A stretch of 64,000 nt of DNA, taken from contig JANAVB010023996.1 in assembly GCA_029216955.1 (NCBI GenBank), positions 18,712,242 to 18,776,241 of the forward strand, in the 5' to 3' direction. The stretch is from Iris pallida. Taxonomy: Eukaryota; Streptophyta; Magnoliopsida; Asparagales; Iridaceae. The position numbers and the translations under genes are program-made. Below the pieces are notes generated by a model, which was given only the letters and a program-made list of their open reading frames with translations, was not told the origin of the DNA and ran no database searches. This document shows positions 21,666 to 34,016 of the stretch, piece by piece; positions within the stretch are counted from its first letter, which is position 1; each line of letters begins with the position of its first letter.

Positions 21666-23676
21666 TCCTAGTGTAGTTTAGTTTTCTGAGATGAGAGGGT
21701 TGGCCTTGTTGGGCCTGAATTGGCTTGGTATAGATTTGAGGTTGGGTTTTGAGTTGCAATTATAGCATATATTATTGATAGACTATATATAGGTAGTATA
21801 CATATGAGTTTTGGGAGAGGTAGTTCTCAGATTTCGGAGATTGAGTAGAGAGTGTGAGAGAGTGAGTATGTGTAGGTAAATAGATAAGAGCATACTTAGA
21901 TATGTATTAAGTACAGCCTTTGAGTTATTTAGTTTCTGGCATGATCTATATATCATATGGATATTAGTATATGTAGTTAGATGAGGTAGAGTATATGGAT
22001 ATAGGTATTTGGTTTTGAGAGTATCTATGGGTCATGATGTACATGTGTAGTTTATCATACAAGTGGTTCGATACATATAGTGTTATATGTGCTTGTTAGC
22101 CTAGTAGGTATCTTAGATGTTTTAGCCTATGGCTAGTATTTGAGTTCACCTTAAAATTTAACCAAATAGTGCGAGTTGACTAGAGTTGACTAGAGTTGAC
22201 CAAAAGTCAACATTGAGTCAATATGTGACCAATTCACCTAGTTTGACTAGAATTTGACCTAGCTTGACTAAGATTGACCTAGTTGACCAAACCCTAAAGT
22301 TGACCAATAGTTGACCATTGACCAAATTGACCCTTGACAGCCTATGTTTGACCAGTTAACCAGGATAGCCTTGTTGTTGACCCAGTTTGACTAGATGTTG
22401 ACTTGGTTTGACCCAGAGTTAACCAAAGGTTGACTTTGACCTAGATTGACCTAAAATTATATAGATGCATTGTACACTTCATTTATAACCCCTTGTATAC
22501 ATCATGACTTGTGTTGATCTAAATAGGACTCAGATACCTCGTTTCGGACAGTGCATTCTCACAGTCATTCAGATCGTAGACGAGTACATTCTCTGATCGT
22601 TTCATACTTGTCACGACCTATATTCTTGCTCTAGATCACTTTACTTGATGTTGTCACCATTGTTATCATGGATTAGTACTATATGGATCTTTCATGCGAT
22701 GTTATCCCCTTATAGGATAAATCGGGTATTTTATGTTCGTGTACTTTACCATGGGCATCGTGTACTCCTTGTATTCGTGTTATTCATGTACAAATCGTGT
22801 AATCTCATGTACTCACATGATCATCTAGTACAACTATACTTCGTGTGCAATAACATAACTTGACTGGATCCTTGTGTATTGATTGGGGATGGTGAGTAGA
22901 AAATGGTTATGCGATCAAATCCCCTATTGTATAAAATATTGTATATGTCTATTGTATCCTCGTATCTAATGGAGTTCCATTTTATTGTATAAACTAACCT
23001 GTTAACATAACCATATTGTGCTCTATATTACTAGTTACTTACAGTTCATATTTATCATGTATATATTTTCAGTTAACAACTATCTCTTATTTTCGTGTAC
23101 ATCTTCTTACAGTTCACGTATCTTACTCTTTTGCATGCTTTATATTTCCTGCCATGATATGAACTGTGTGAGATGTACTGTGCTCGCTCCTGTCCTGAAT
23201 GGACCTATTGAAAATATTACAGATGATACTGATGACTTCTACCCAACCTACTATGGAGCCCATCTAGACGACACCTGTGAGTTGGACCCACAGGAGGATC
23301 CAGCTATAGCTGAGGAGGTCATCCCTACTTCTTACACTAGATTAGTTAGGCTTTATCTTATTTTTTTATGTCATTTGTATTAACTTTAGAGTTGTATTAT
23401 TTTCTAGATGTTTGTGATGTTGTGTCATTTAGACACTTAGACTTTCCTTCTGTGTTTATGTTCTCCTTGAGATTTCATATTTATCATATCTTGCTATTTC
23501 CATCTCTAGATTTGTAATTGAGTTGTACCTTATGTGATTTGTCCTCCGTTTGGAGAGTATATCATATTGTATTTAGTTTATGATAGTGATCTAGGACAAC
23601 GTTCTACCGTCGATACTGTGGCGTAGGCTGGACGTACCCACTTTTCGTGCCCCTACACTGGGTGCGGGTCATGACA
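21666..23676 (+). mobile_element. H2 5' LTR, part 2
   Basis: Continues the H2 LTR after H3 and matches 28041-29960. It contains the TTGAC-rich array (22165-22460), the GTACATTCTCTGATCG block (22586-22601) shared with other LTRs, and the terminal block GTTCTACCGTCGATACTG (23602) before GTCATGACA. A 103-bp segment between two TCCTTGT words (22766 and 22869) is absent from the 3' LTR. Open frames here (e.g. 23018-23383) are not conserved proteins. Confidence 0.88.
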
Positions 23677-23685
23677 CATTTTTAG

Positions 23686-23703
23686 TGGTGGCCCATGCAG
23701 GTC
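23686..23703 (+). other. H2 primer-binding site for tRNA-Ile
   Basis: TGGTGGCCCATGCAGGTC, identical to the H3 site and again nine bases after the LTR end. Confidence 0.85.
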
Positions 23704-23942
23704 TCGAGAGTCGTAACTAGTATAATTTTGTATTGGTACTCGAACTAGAGTATCACTACATCCTGTAGTAGGATATAGGATATAAGTTTTGAGGTACTCA
23801 ATCACATCTAGGAAAAACTCTTATCTAAATTCCTACCAACTGAATTCTTGCTGAAAATTGCTTCTTCTTGAAATAAATTGTCCTCCTTTGATTATATCGC
23901 TTCCTTCTTAGTATTGATTTCCTTGTTTGGTCTATTTTCAGG

Positions 23943-25110
23943 ATGGTTATGGAGACACGATCTCATCGCCCCGACCAGGAGGATACTGTCGAGAGGTCTG
24001 CCACCTCTCGTCCGGCCCATTAGATTCCTGAGACCGTAGCTTCCCTTACTCCTCTACCTGCTCGGAGGCTGACTCCAGTTATTCCTGAGGTGCTTCAGCC
24101 ACAGCAGCAGCCACCTGCGGGGTTGGTTGACGCTGCACACCTTTTTTCCTTAGTGGAGCGGATCTTGGAGTCACATCAGCAGCAGCAGCAGTACCAGACT
24201 GCTGACTTTCATCAGGGCAAAGATGAGGCCCACCAGCTGGTCAAGACGATCGTGGAGCGGGTGACTGCACAACCACAGTAAGGCCAGATCCAGCATTATC
24301 AATAGCGGACGCCAGGCATCCAGGATTTCTAGAAGATGCGTCCTAGGGACTTTCGATGCACAGAGGGGATCCTATATGCAACGATTAGATCGAGCATATC
24401 GAGGAGATATTCTGGCTGGCGGAGATTCCAGCCCGACTTCAGATAGAGGCAGCTGGCAGTCAGATGTAGGACCGTACAAGGACAAGGTACCAGACAGACC
24501 CCAGAGTGGGAACAGAGGGACAGACCTGGGCAGCTTTCAAGAAGCTGTTCAAGAAGCAGCTCTTCCCAGACGTAGCACTGAGAGGCATAGAGCAGCAGTT
24601 CGAGAGTCTGGTTCAGGGGAACCAGACAGTCGAGGAGTATGCATGAGAGTTCTGCCGGCTGAACAGATTTATTGAGGATCTGAGCGAGATGACGAAGGCG
24701 AGGAAGTTCCGCAGAGGTTTGATCAGAGAGGTCCGGTCCTTGACCAAGAGTGACCGGATGCTACTTTCGCAAAGATCCTAACAGGAGCCATGGCAGCAGA
24801 GGCGACCTAGGCCTAAAACTAAAGTGAGGTCGGGACTTTCACGGAGCTAGTGGCAGCGGAGGTCCGACCAAGAGGCCTCATGTACAGATTCAGCCACAGC
24901 AGCAGAGGCCTGTTTAGCAGCAGCTTCAGGATCAGGGACGTACCTATTTCTAGCAGTCACCCAGACAGCGGCAGGATGCTATGTGCAACTTTTGTAAGAA
25001 GGTAGGTTATTGGTAGAACGACTGTAGGAAGAGGCTGGGTATGTGTTTACTTTGTGGTTCAGCGAAACATTAGTGTAGGAAGTGTCCCAAGAACCTGACA
25101 CCATTAGCTT
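23943..25110 (+). pseudogene. H2 gag, decayed (capsid region plus two zinc knuckles)
   Basis: Gag forms the virus-like particle that packages element RNA. ATG at 23943 follows CTATTTTCAGG, a splice-acceptor-like sequence also seen before the O1 gag start. The N-terminus reads MVMETRSHRP; after a stop the same frame gives a Gln/Pro-rich part (24090-24281). The capsid-like region follows with frame changes and stops: KMRPRDFR, then in another frame IEHIEEIFWLAEIPARLQIE, AAFKKLFKKQLFPDVALRG and GNQTVEEYA, matching the O1 gag nearly word for word. Two CCHC knuckles end it (about 24980-25090): CNFC...Y...C with His changed to Tyr and a stop inside, and CLLC...H...C with a stop inside. No protease or RT follows. 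Confidence 0.85.
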
Positions 25111-25784
25111 AGGCAGCAGTAGGAGCTAGGGCTCCGACAAGACAACAGAGGGTTGTCCAGCATCAGCAGCAGGCCAGAGGAAGAGGCCAGTAGGGGTGAG
25201 CTTTCGCCATGACAGTCGAGGATACACATGCAGCATGAGGGATGCTTGCAGGTTCTGTTCTTTTCGATTCCATTCCTAACTTTGCCTCATTATAAACTAT
25301 CTTGAAATTCTATTTCGAATTCAATTCTGACAGTTACTGTCTACTTTCTTCTACTTGTTGATAAATTGGATGCTTAGTATTTAATGATTAATTTCTATCG
25401 AGATAAGTCGTATGGGCTAGGTCGCCTCAATTATGGGATCTAGAATCTTCTACAGTCATATTAGCTAGCATAGTGAGGACATATAGTCTAATTTTGGACG
25501 TATTTCTTTGGGGTAGGAATTTAAGGTTTTTGCGGCCAAGTATGCGATAATGCAAAAATTTAAAATATCATGATTCTAGAGGTATGTACCTTAGTCGAGG
25601 ACTCTGTGATTATCGTAGCCTGGCTCACTAGTATGATGCATATTCTAAGTATCATGAGTTTGGACAGACGCATATGATTATCGAATTATATGGTTTTGAG
25701 ACTTTGATTGATTGTGGGTTTGACATAGAAGGAGTATGACCAACTTAAATTTCGAGGACAAATTTTTTCTAAGGGAGGTAGACA
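25111..25784 (+). other. H2 3' untranslated region and polypurine tract
   Basis: No coding sequence. The repeats at 25430-25640 (CAGTCATATTAGCTAGCATAG and variants) resemble those before the H3 3' LTR. It ends TTTCGAGGACAAATTTTTTC and AAGGGAGGTAGACA (25771-25784), the polypurine tract. Confidence 0.7.
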
Positions 25785-28700
25785 TATAGCACCCACTTTT
25801 CTAAAATAAGAGTAATTTTGAACTTTTATAAATTTGACTTTTAAATATTAGGATTTAATTCATGTTCTAATTTTTAGTGATTTTTTAATTAAATTAAAAC
25901 TATTTAAAATATTGAATTGTGATTTTGATGGTTAACTAGTATAACCCTAGAATTGCTAAGCCTAGAGACTAACCTTGACCAAGGGAGCCTAGTCATGTGA
26001 TTAGAATGTCATATTACTACTTTTTAGCCTAGGGGTATTTTGGTCATTTTGACAATTTTATGAAATTATAAATTGTATTAATTAAATATGTGCTAGTTAA
26101 TTATTTGAGACTTAACCTAGAAGTTTAGCCTAATCTAGATTAGTCATGAGGATTAGATGATGATTAGAACTTCCTACAAGTGCCAAGATTAGCAATATCT
26201 AGATATTTCTAAAGAGTATTTTTTCTCCATAGGATATTTGTAAAAAGAAAGCCTTAGGACTAAATTCAACCAATGAGTGGACTTAAAATTTGGTGGAAAA
26301 GCCTTAGCCACTCATCTACATCTAAACCTAGCCCTAATTCATTTTGTGGCAGCCACAAATAGAAATCCCCCTCCTAGAAAGTATCCTTTAGTAGCCCCTT
26401 GCCACTTTTAACACCTACAAAGAAACCCTAATTTGTTCTTCCCTAATATTATCTTCCTTTATCCAAATTGATCCTAAATTGAGACTACTCTTTTGCATTG
26501 AGATTCACAACAGTAGAGGATGCTAAGGGAGGCTAGCTAGCAAGGTTTTAAAGTGAATTGACCATTGCATTAGGAGAAGAACACCTTTCCTTTTTCATTT
26601 TTCATTGAGATTTCCTCTCAATAGATAAATGCCATAAAACCTTTTTAAATTTCACTTTCTTTCCATAGATGCATTCATTTAAGGTTCTCCTAGGTGTAGC
26701 CCAAGTTTGGTAGGAATTCGTGTCGATTTCGTGTCCGTATCGGACACGTATCGGTGTTTTTGAATAGGTATTTGATGAAATGCTTGATAGGAATTAATGT
26801 TGTTAATTTTGAATTCTATTTGAAGTTATTTATAGCCCTATATGTGAGGAACACAAAACCCTAACTTTGAGCTCATATCGAGCTGTGTCCGTGTCCAAAA
26901 TGGACACGAACTCACTGTACGAGGACTCGGTCGAGTGCCCTGCTACCCGAGCCTAATTTCTTCCTCTATAGGCCACGTGGACACGTGCCACTTGGCATAG
27001 AGGTGGAGGCCATCACTGATAGACCCCCCCTCTAGTTTTATGACACCTCGTGTCGTGTCGGACACGAAAACACAAGTGCACTAAATTTGCACTGCACTGT
27101 TACGTGCGAACAGTGGCATCTGACACGGCCTTCGTGTCGCGTGCAGACACAACGTGGACTCATGTCAGGGACTCGTATGTATATCCCTATACCTAGGCTA
27201 TGTATGGACATGGCCGCACGAGCCCTCTGTGCACAGTTTTGCTGACACTATATAAATATTTGTTTTGGACATGTTGTGTCCACTGTATGGACACGTGGAC
27301 ACTCTCCACTTATGCACACACATGTCTTACATCTCTGTACACAATTTTCCCTAATATTTATTGGGTTTTCCTATTCTATTTTGTCGGGTTTCACATGATT
27401 CTGATACTCGACTGGACATGAGTTGAGTTTAATGTTTTTTAATGTTTAATAATGAAAATTAAATGTAATTTATAACTGTGGTGTAATGTCAGAACCTGAG
27501 ATTGATATGGTTTAGGTTTTGTATTGATGCCATTAACTGATTGGTACTAATCGAGTTCATTTTGTATCAATCTATGTTTAAACTGAAACCGATATGATAA
27601 CCTAAATTTTGTAGGTGATTTAACCTGAGTTTTGTAAGATAACCTGAGATTTGAATCTAAAATTGAAAGATAATCTAAGCATTGGTTTGATTTAAGTGGA
27701 AACTGTGACTGAGTTCACAGTTTTGGGTTTTAAGGTGAAGTGGGGCTTCTCGATTTGAAATTGAGTTTATGTATTACAACTGAGAATCTCATGATGCATA
27801 TTACCTAAGAACATGTTGGTATTTAAATTCCTGAGATTTTACTAGTATGCACGAGTTTATATTAGTTTAGAGTGATAGATAGGTTGGTTTATAGTTAGGC
27901 AAATGCAGTAGGGGCCCAGTAGCAGCAATGCATTGTTGTATTGTATTGCAGTAGCAGCAAAATTAGAGCCACAACAGCAATAAGGGCTGCACTAGGCGGC
28001 CCCTTTGTGACCATGTCTTGTGTGAAGTGAGTTGTAAGTGTCCCAGTGTAGTTTAGTTTTCTGAGATGAGAGGGTTGGCCTTGTTGGGCCTGAATTGGCT
28101 TGCTATAGATTTGAGGTTGGGTTTTGAGTTGCAATTATAGCATATATTGTTGATAGACTATGTATAGGTAGTATACATATATGTTTTGGGAGAGGTAGTT
28201 CTCAGATTTCTGAGATTGAGTAGAGAGTGTGAGAGAGTGAGTATGTGTAGGTAAATAGATGGGAGCATACTTAGATATGTATTAAGTATAGCCTTTGAGT
28301 TATTTACTTTGTGGCATAATCTATATATCATATGGATATTAGTATATGTAGTTAGATGAGGTAGAGTATATGGATATAGGTATTTGGTTATGAGAGTATC
28401 TATGGGTCATGATGTACATGTGTAGTTTATCATACAAGTGGGTCCATACATATAGTGTTATATGTGCTTGTTAGCCTAGTAGGTACCATAGATGTTTTAG
28501 CCTATGGCTAGTATTTGAGTTCACCTTAGAATTTACCCAAATAGTTCGAGTTGACTAGAGTTGACCACAGTTGACTAGAGTTGACCAAAAGTCAATATTG
28601 AGTCAATATGTGACCAATTGACCTAGTTTGACTAGAATTTGACCTATCTTGACTAAGATTTACCTAGTTGACCAAACCCTAAAGTTGACCAATAGTTAAC

Positions 28701-29960
28701 CATTGACCAAATTGACCCTTGATAGCCTAAGTTTGACCAGTTAACCAGGATAGCCTTATTGTTGACCCAGTTTGACTAGATGTTGACTTGGTTTGCCCCA
28801 AAGTTAACAAAGGATTGACTTTGACCTAGATTGACCTAGAAATTATGTAGATGCATTATACACTTCATTTATAATGCCTTGTTTACATCATGACTTGTCT
28901 TGCTCTAAATAGGACTCGGATACCTCGTTTTGGACAGTGTATTCTCACAAATATTCTGATCGTAGGCGAGTACATTCTCTGATCGTTTCATACTTGTCAC
29001 GATTTATATTATTGCTCTAGATCACTTTACTTGATGCTGTCATGATTATTATCATGAATTAGTACGATGTAGATCTTTCATGCGATGTTATCCCCTTATA
29101 GGATACATCGGGTATTTCGTGTTTGTGTACTTTATCATGGGCATCGTGTACTCTTTGTGTATTGATTGGGGAGGGTGAGTAGGAAATGGTTATGCGATCA
29201 AATCCCCTATTGTATAAAACATTGTATATGTCCATTGTACCCTCGTGTATAATAGAGTTCCATTTTATTGTATAACCTAACCTGTTTACATAACCATATT
29301 GTGCTCTAAATTACTAGTCACTTACAGTTCATATTTATCATGTATATATTTTCAGTTTTCAAATCTCTCTTATTTTTGTGTATATCTTCTTACAGTTCAT
29401 GTATCTTACTCTTTTGCATGCTTTATATTTCCTGCCATGATATGAACAGCGTGAGATATACTGTGCTTGCTCCTGTTATGACTGGACCTGTTGAAAATAT
29501 TACAGATGATACTGAGGACGTCTACCCAACCTACTATGGAACCCATCTAGACGACACCTGTGAGTTGGACCGACAAGAGGATCCAGCTCTAGCTGAGGAT
29601 GCCATCCCTACTGCTTAGACTAGATTAGCTAGGCTTTATCTTATTTTCTTTATGTCATTTGTATTGACTTTAGAGTTGTATTATTTTCTGTATGTTTGTG
29701 ATGTTGTGTCATTTAGACACTTAGACTTTCCTTCTGTTTGTATGTTCTCCTTGAGATTTCATATTTATCATATCGTGCTATTTCCATCTCTAGATTTGTG
29801 TTTGAGTTGTATCTTATGTGATTTGTCCTCCGTTTGGAGAGTATAGCATATTGTATTTAGTTTGTGATGATGACCTAGGACAGCGTTCTACTGCCGATAT
29901 TGCAGCGTAGGCTGGACGTATCCACTTCTCGTGCCCCTATACTAGGTGTGGGTCGTGACA
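25785..29960 (+). mobile_element. H2 3' LTR, with the intact empty site of H3
   Basis: Starts TATAGCACCC (TGTAACACCC mutated) and ends GTCGTGACA. Relative to the 5' LTR it lacks 49 bases near 27200 and 103 bases near 29150. The H3 target AAGTG is uninterrupted at 28036-28040. The donor-like GTAAATG of the 5' LTR is ATAAATG here, and the TATA box is mutated. A TTGAC-rich array lies at 28545-28845. Confidence 0.9.
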
Positions 29961-31413
29961 CCATGCCACTACTAATAGCAGTGGAGGAGGGGGGGTCTAG
30001 TAGCTGTAACTTTAGGATAGATAGGTATGTATGAGAGTGTGGAAAGAGTGGCTAAGAATAAGGGTATGGCAGTAGCAAATAGAAGGGAGTATAGGTATTG
30101 ATATGGGACATCTAGGCTTGATTGTATATGCAGTAGTAGTAACTATATGTGAAGGGATTGGCCTAGGACAATTAATTGGGATTTTTTTTTATATCAGTTA
30201 TATAACTTGGTATGGTCAGTCATGAGGATAAATGGGTTCAGAAGCAGTAGTAGTCTAAAACTTGAGAATAATAGGTAAGTAGGAATAATGAGGATGAAAA
30301 TAGAAAAAGGATCAAAACAAGAAACTAGGTACCTAAGATGGGTGTAACAGAGTTTGGAGAGTGGGCAAGGGACCTATACATAGGGGATGTGTGACTGATC
30401 AGTCTATTCGCTAATAATGTAGCAGCAGCAGAGGCAAGCCTACTACATAAGGGAATTTTGGTTGGATAATAGTTGGGCACAGGTAAGTAAATATGCAGAA
30501 ATTGAAAAAAGTAGAAGTTAGATTATTGTTGTTGGGCAGAGTAGGGAAGAGTGTTTAGTGTCGGTGAAGGCAGTTAGAGAGGAGAGAAGAGTGGTAGTTA
30601 AATGTATAGGTTACTGTCCAGTGAGGGGAAAATCTGGAAGGGATTTGTGAGGATCATAGCGTTAGTCCTAGGAATATTACTTGTATTAGTTTTGATAACC
30701 TTACATATATATTATTGGAGTGTAGAAGGGTTTCCATTTGATTATAGTATACTTGGGAAGTGGCTAAGGTTCAGTCTTTACCATATAAGAACTTTCCAAA
30801 CCAATATCCCCTTTAGTTCAGTTGAGAGTTGAGAGTGGGGAACTTGTTCTTTAGAACAGTCCCTAAATCACCATTGGGTTCTGTCAATTAAAAACCAAAT
30901 GCCAACTCCTAGAGGTGTCCTGCATATGAGGTATCAGTTAGTTCAATATATATGTCCTGTAGATGGAGGGACTTGTATACATTGTATCAATCCCACTGTA
31001 GCTTAAGGTTCAGTCCATTCTTTCCCTTTTAGTTAGCACCTTACCTTGTATTTCTCTAATACCTATCATGGTATCAGAACATGATTGATATCCTGTATAT
31101 GCCATTCATATTGTAGCCTATATCCTAACTTCCTAAACTGCATTACCTTGTCCTGCCATTTAGCTTACTACATTAGGATATGTCCTATGCTTACATTATG
31201 TATTGTTTGGGTGTTAAGTTGAGGGTTGCCTTAGCAATTTCCCTCTTGGTTCTTTGTAATCATACATTATATATATGTGTGTGACACCTTAGTATATGTG
31301 TTCTGTTATAAGATAAGGTTGGGATTTTACATTGTAGTTATAAAGATATCTGAGGTTGAAGGCTAGGTAGGAGTAGTAGTGTACTACATTATATCTATGT
31401 TATGTGTAATACC

Positions 31414-31444
<31 letters not shown>

Positions 31445-31520
31445 TTTTATAAAGATATCTGAGGTTGAAGGCTAGGTAGGAGTAGTAGTGTACTACATTA
31501 TATCTATGTTATGTGTAATA

Positions 31521-31570
<50 letters not shown>

Positions 31571-32920
31571 CTTTGACCAAGATTTGATCTCATAGTCTAA
31601 GTTTGACTAAGTTGACCAAGGGTTGACTTTGACCTAAAGAGACCTAGTGGCATATAGACTACATTGTTTAATTCTAATATTCAATATGAACACTTTGCAA
31701 CCTGTATTTCATTAAATAGGACTTTGTGACTCCAGTTTGGACATCGATATACATCAGTTGCTCAGGGTATTAGGCAAGTACATTCTATTATAGTTCTTTT
31801 ATTTATTTGATGATTTATGTGATTCAGCTTCTAGTATAGTTCTATTTGATTCTCTGGCCAACACAGATTGATGTTTCTGGATCCATTGCATGTGACACAC
31901 ATATATTACTTTTCTGGCCTCTATTTCTAGAATCACTCACTGGAATCATCTACTAGCATCACATTGTTCTGGCTGGACTTGTACTCATTTTACGTATCAG
32001 ATTATGGATTCACTTGTACTTGTCGAGGCGGGGAAATACTCTAGTAGATATGTAAACATTCCCAAACATACTAGAAGCACCCCTACTGGTCTAATCTGGA
32101 ATGATAGCAGTCGTACACTTGCCAAGTGTACGATGAGCCGTATTTACCCCTAGCCGTTTACATGTCGAAAGTAGTACTTCAAAACACACTTGTTAGTGTC
32201 TTCTACTGGAATCACACTTGCCTCACATTGTACTGTCTGGACTCACATCACATTGCTCTAGTTCGGTTAGCTATATTTTACAGTCTTCATTGCCATGCTC
32301 TCCTGATTCACTGTATCTACTTATCTTGCTCTAAATTATTGTTCTACTTTATTACATGTCTCAAACTATCCATGATTCATCAATATAACTATCTATAACT
32401 GCTTTATAGTCTTTGTCATTTACTTAGAGTTGCTAGATGAGATATGCTCGTTCCATCCTAACTGGATATATTTTTCAAATGATTGCCCGGAGGATACGTG
32501 TCCTACCCATTATGGTTCTGAGGAGGGGATAGCTACCTTAGGTTCCGACGTTCAGGAGTGACCAAGAGACTAGTTTGGTGGACTTGTTTTAGATTTCTTG
32601 TTTGAACTTGAATTGTAATAAGTGGAGATTTTAACTTTGTATTTGAGATTTGTTTTGGATATTATTTTAGTTATTGTTGTTGAGTTTTATATAGTTATTT
32701 AGACTTCTGTGATATCTTATCGTGCTTTAGACTATGATTGAGTATTACCATATTCTTATACTTGTCCCCCATTCGGAGTTGAGATCTATGACAGGTATAT
32801 TATATATTATTGTATGAGTTGATAGTTAGCGACCTAGAATAGCGTTCTACCGCCGATTCTGTGGCATAGGCTGGGCGCTGTTACGCACTCACGCCCCTAT
32901 ACCGGGTGCAGGTCGTGACC
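29961..32920 (+). mobile_element. O1 LTR, right part
   Basis: Resumes the LTR interrupted at 7945. The stretch 29961-31337 holds no gene and only weak similarity to the other LTRs. From 31570 the order matches the H2 LTR: TTGACC words, the AAGTACATTCTATTATAG block (31776-31793), GTTCTACCGCCGATTCTG (32843) and the end GTCGTGACC at 32920 (GTGACA mutated). The primer site follows directly, which fixes the LTR end. Confidence 0.7.
31338..31568 (+). repeat. Direct tandem duplication of about 110 bp separated by (AT)n
   Basis: The stretch starting TTATAAAGATATCTGAGG and ending TATGTGTAATACC is present twice, at 31338-31415 and 31448-31522, nearly identical. Each copy is followed by (AT)n. The high identity suggests a recent duplication, possibly mediated by the AT tracts. 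Confidence 0.9.
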
Positions 32921-32929
32921 CATTTTTAG

Positions 32930-32947
32930 TGGTGGCCTATGTAGGTC
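32930..32947 (+). other. O1 primer-binding site for tRNA-Ile, two mismatches
   Basis: TGGTGGCCTATGTAGGTC differs from the H2/H3 site by two transitions of the kind expected from decay of methylated cytosines. It has the same nine-base spacing from the LTR end. Confidence 0.8.
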
Positions 32948-33194
32948 GAGACTTCGCATTAGTGCAATATCGTGGTAGTGCGACGACTTAGTTGTACTGC
33001 TACGAGCCTGCGATAGGAATTAAGGAATAGGCTTTAGCTGAGAGGTACTCAATCATAGTTAGGAAAAACATTGATCTAATTCCTGCCATCTATAAATTCT
33101 GGCTGATAATTGCCTACTTTTGAGATAAACTGTCCTTTCTTGATGATATCGCTTCCTGTTCAGTATTGATTTTCTTGTTTCGTCTGTCTTCAGG

Positions 33195-34016
33195 ATGGTG
33201 AAGACTAGATCGCATCGCTCTATTCCAGCTGCTACTGAGAGGTCTGTCAACTCTCGTCCGATTCAGCCAGACGCTGGAGCTGCAGCACCTCTCGTTCCTA
33301 CTTATGTGGGAGCATCTGCAGCTTTTTGTGGTCCTCCTCCTCCTGTTCGGAGGACTACCCCGGTGATCCCAGATGTTCCTCAGCCGCCACCACCTCCGAT
33401 ACCAGTTGATGCAGCACAGCTTCTTGCGTTCTTCTGCGAGGTGATGGAAGCGCAGAACCGCCAGTCTATAGACATGAGACAGGGTATAGAGAATGCCCAT
33501 CAGGTGGCGATGGCGACAGTGGAGAGAGTGGTTGCTCAGCCACAGGTAGAATTGGGAGGACAGTGAGCTCATATTCAACAACAGAGGCTAGAGAACATTC
33601 TGGATTTTCAGAAGATGAGGCCGAAGGACTTCAAGGGTATAGAGGGCATTCTGTACGCCGATGATTGGATAGAGCACATTGAGGAGATATTCGAACTGGC
33701 ACAGATCCCGGCTAGGATACAGATAGAGGTGACAGGTAGCCAGATGTTTGATCTTGCATGGACTTGGTACTACACCGATCCCAGAGTTGGTGTTGAGGGA
33801 CAGACTTGGGAGGCCTTTAAGAAGCTTTTCAAGGAAAAGTTCTTTCCAGGTGTAGCACTCGGTGCTTTGGAGACTTAGTTTGAGAACCTGCTTCAGGGAA
33901 ACCAGACGGTTGAGGAGTATGCGGGAGAGTTCTGTCGCCTGGGCAGATTTGTGGAAGGATTGAGTGATGTTGCGAAGGAGAGAAGATTTCACAAGGGCTT
34001 GATCAAGGAGGTCATG
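33195..34016 (+). pseudogene. O1 gag, truncated, two nonsense codons
   Basis: Retroelement capsid protein in one continuous frame. ATG at 33195 follows CTGTCTTCAGG (acceptor-like). The first 123 codons give a basic start (MVKTRSHR), a Pro-rich middle (PPPPVRR, PPPPPIPVDAAQ) and AMATVERVVAQPQ, then TGA at 33564. The same frame continues KMRPKDFKGIEGILYADDW, IEHIEEIFELAQIPARIQIE and TWEAFKKLFKEKFFPGVALG (Retrotrans_gag-type region), then TAG at 33876, then GNQTVEEYAGEFCRLGRF and HKGLIKEVM. Each stop is one transition from Arg (CGA) or Gln (CAG). The gene is cut at 34016 by LTR-like DNA before any zinc knuckle. It is close kin of the H2 gag. Confidence 0.88.

Larger units (their letters stand above)
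7946..29960 (+). mobile_element. H2: long-LTR chromovirus-like retrotransposon, gag only, interrupted by H3
   Basis: The element runs from TGTAACACCCAC at 7946 to GTCGTGACA at 29960. Its 5' LTR is 7946-10257 plus 21666-23676 (interrupted by H3), its internal region 23677-25784 and its 3' LTR 25785-29960. The internal region has a tRNA-Ile primer site, a decayed gag with two zinc knuckles, and a TTTCGAGGACAAATTTTTTC block with polypurine tract before the 3' LTR. Protease, RT and integrase are absent, so any mobility needed enzymes in trans; this fits the gag-only class of non-autonomous plant elements. Flanks share CCATGCC (7936-7942 and 29961-29967) rather than a clean abutting 5-bp duplication. 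The Tekay/Del-like label is inferred from LTR length, the CGAGGACGAA motif and gag. Confidence 0.85.

Noticed and set aside
23018..23383. Plus-strand 121-codon frame in the H2 5' LTR
   Set aside because: Its counterpart in the 3' LTR (29340-29618) differs by frame-affecting changes and the LTR region has no gene in related elements.
30602..30832. Possible small membrane protein of 76 codons
   Set aside because: A hydrophobic stretch arises from TTA/ATA-rich DNA; no homologue recognised and no promoter or conservation.
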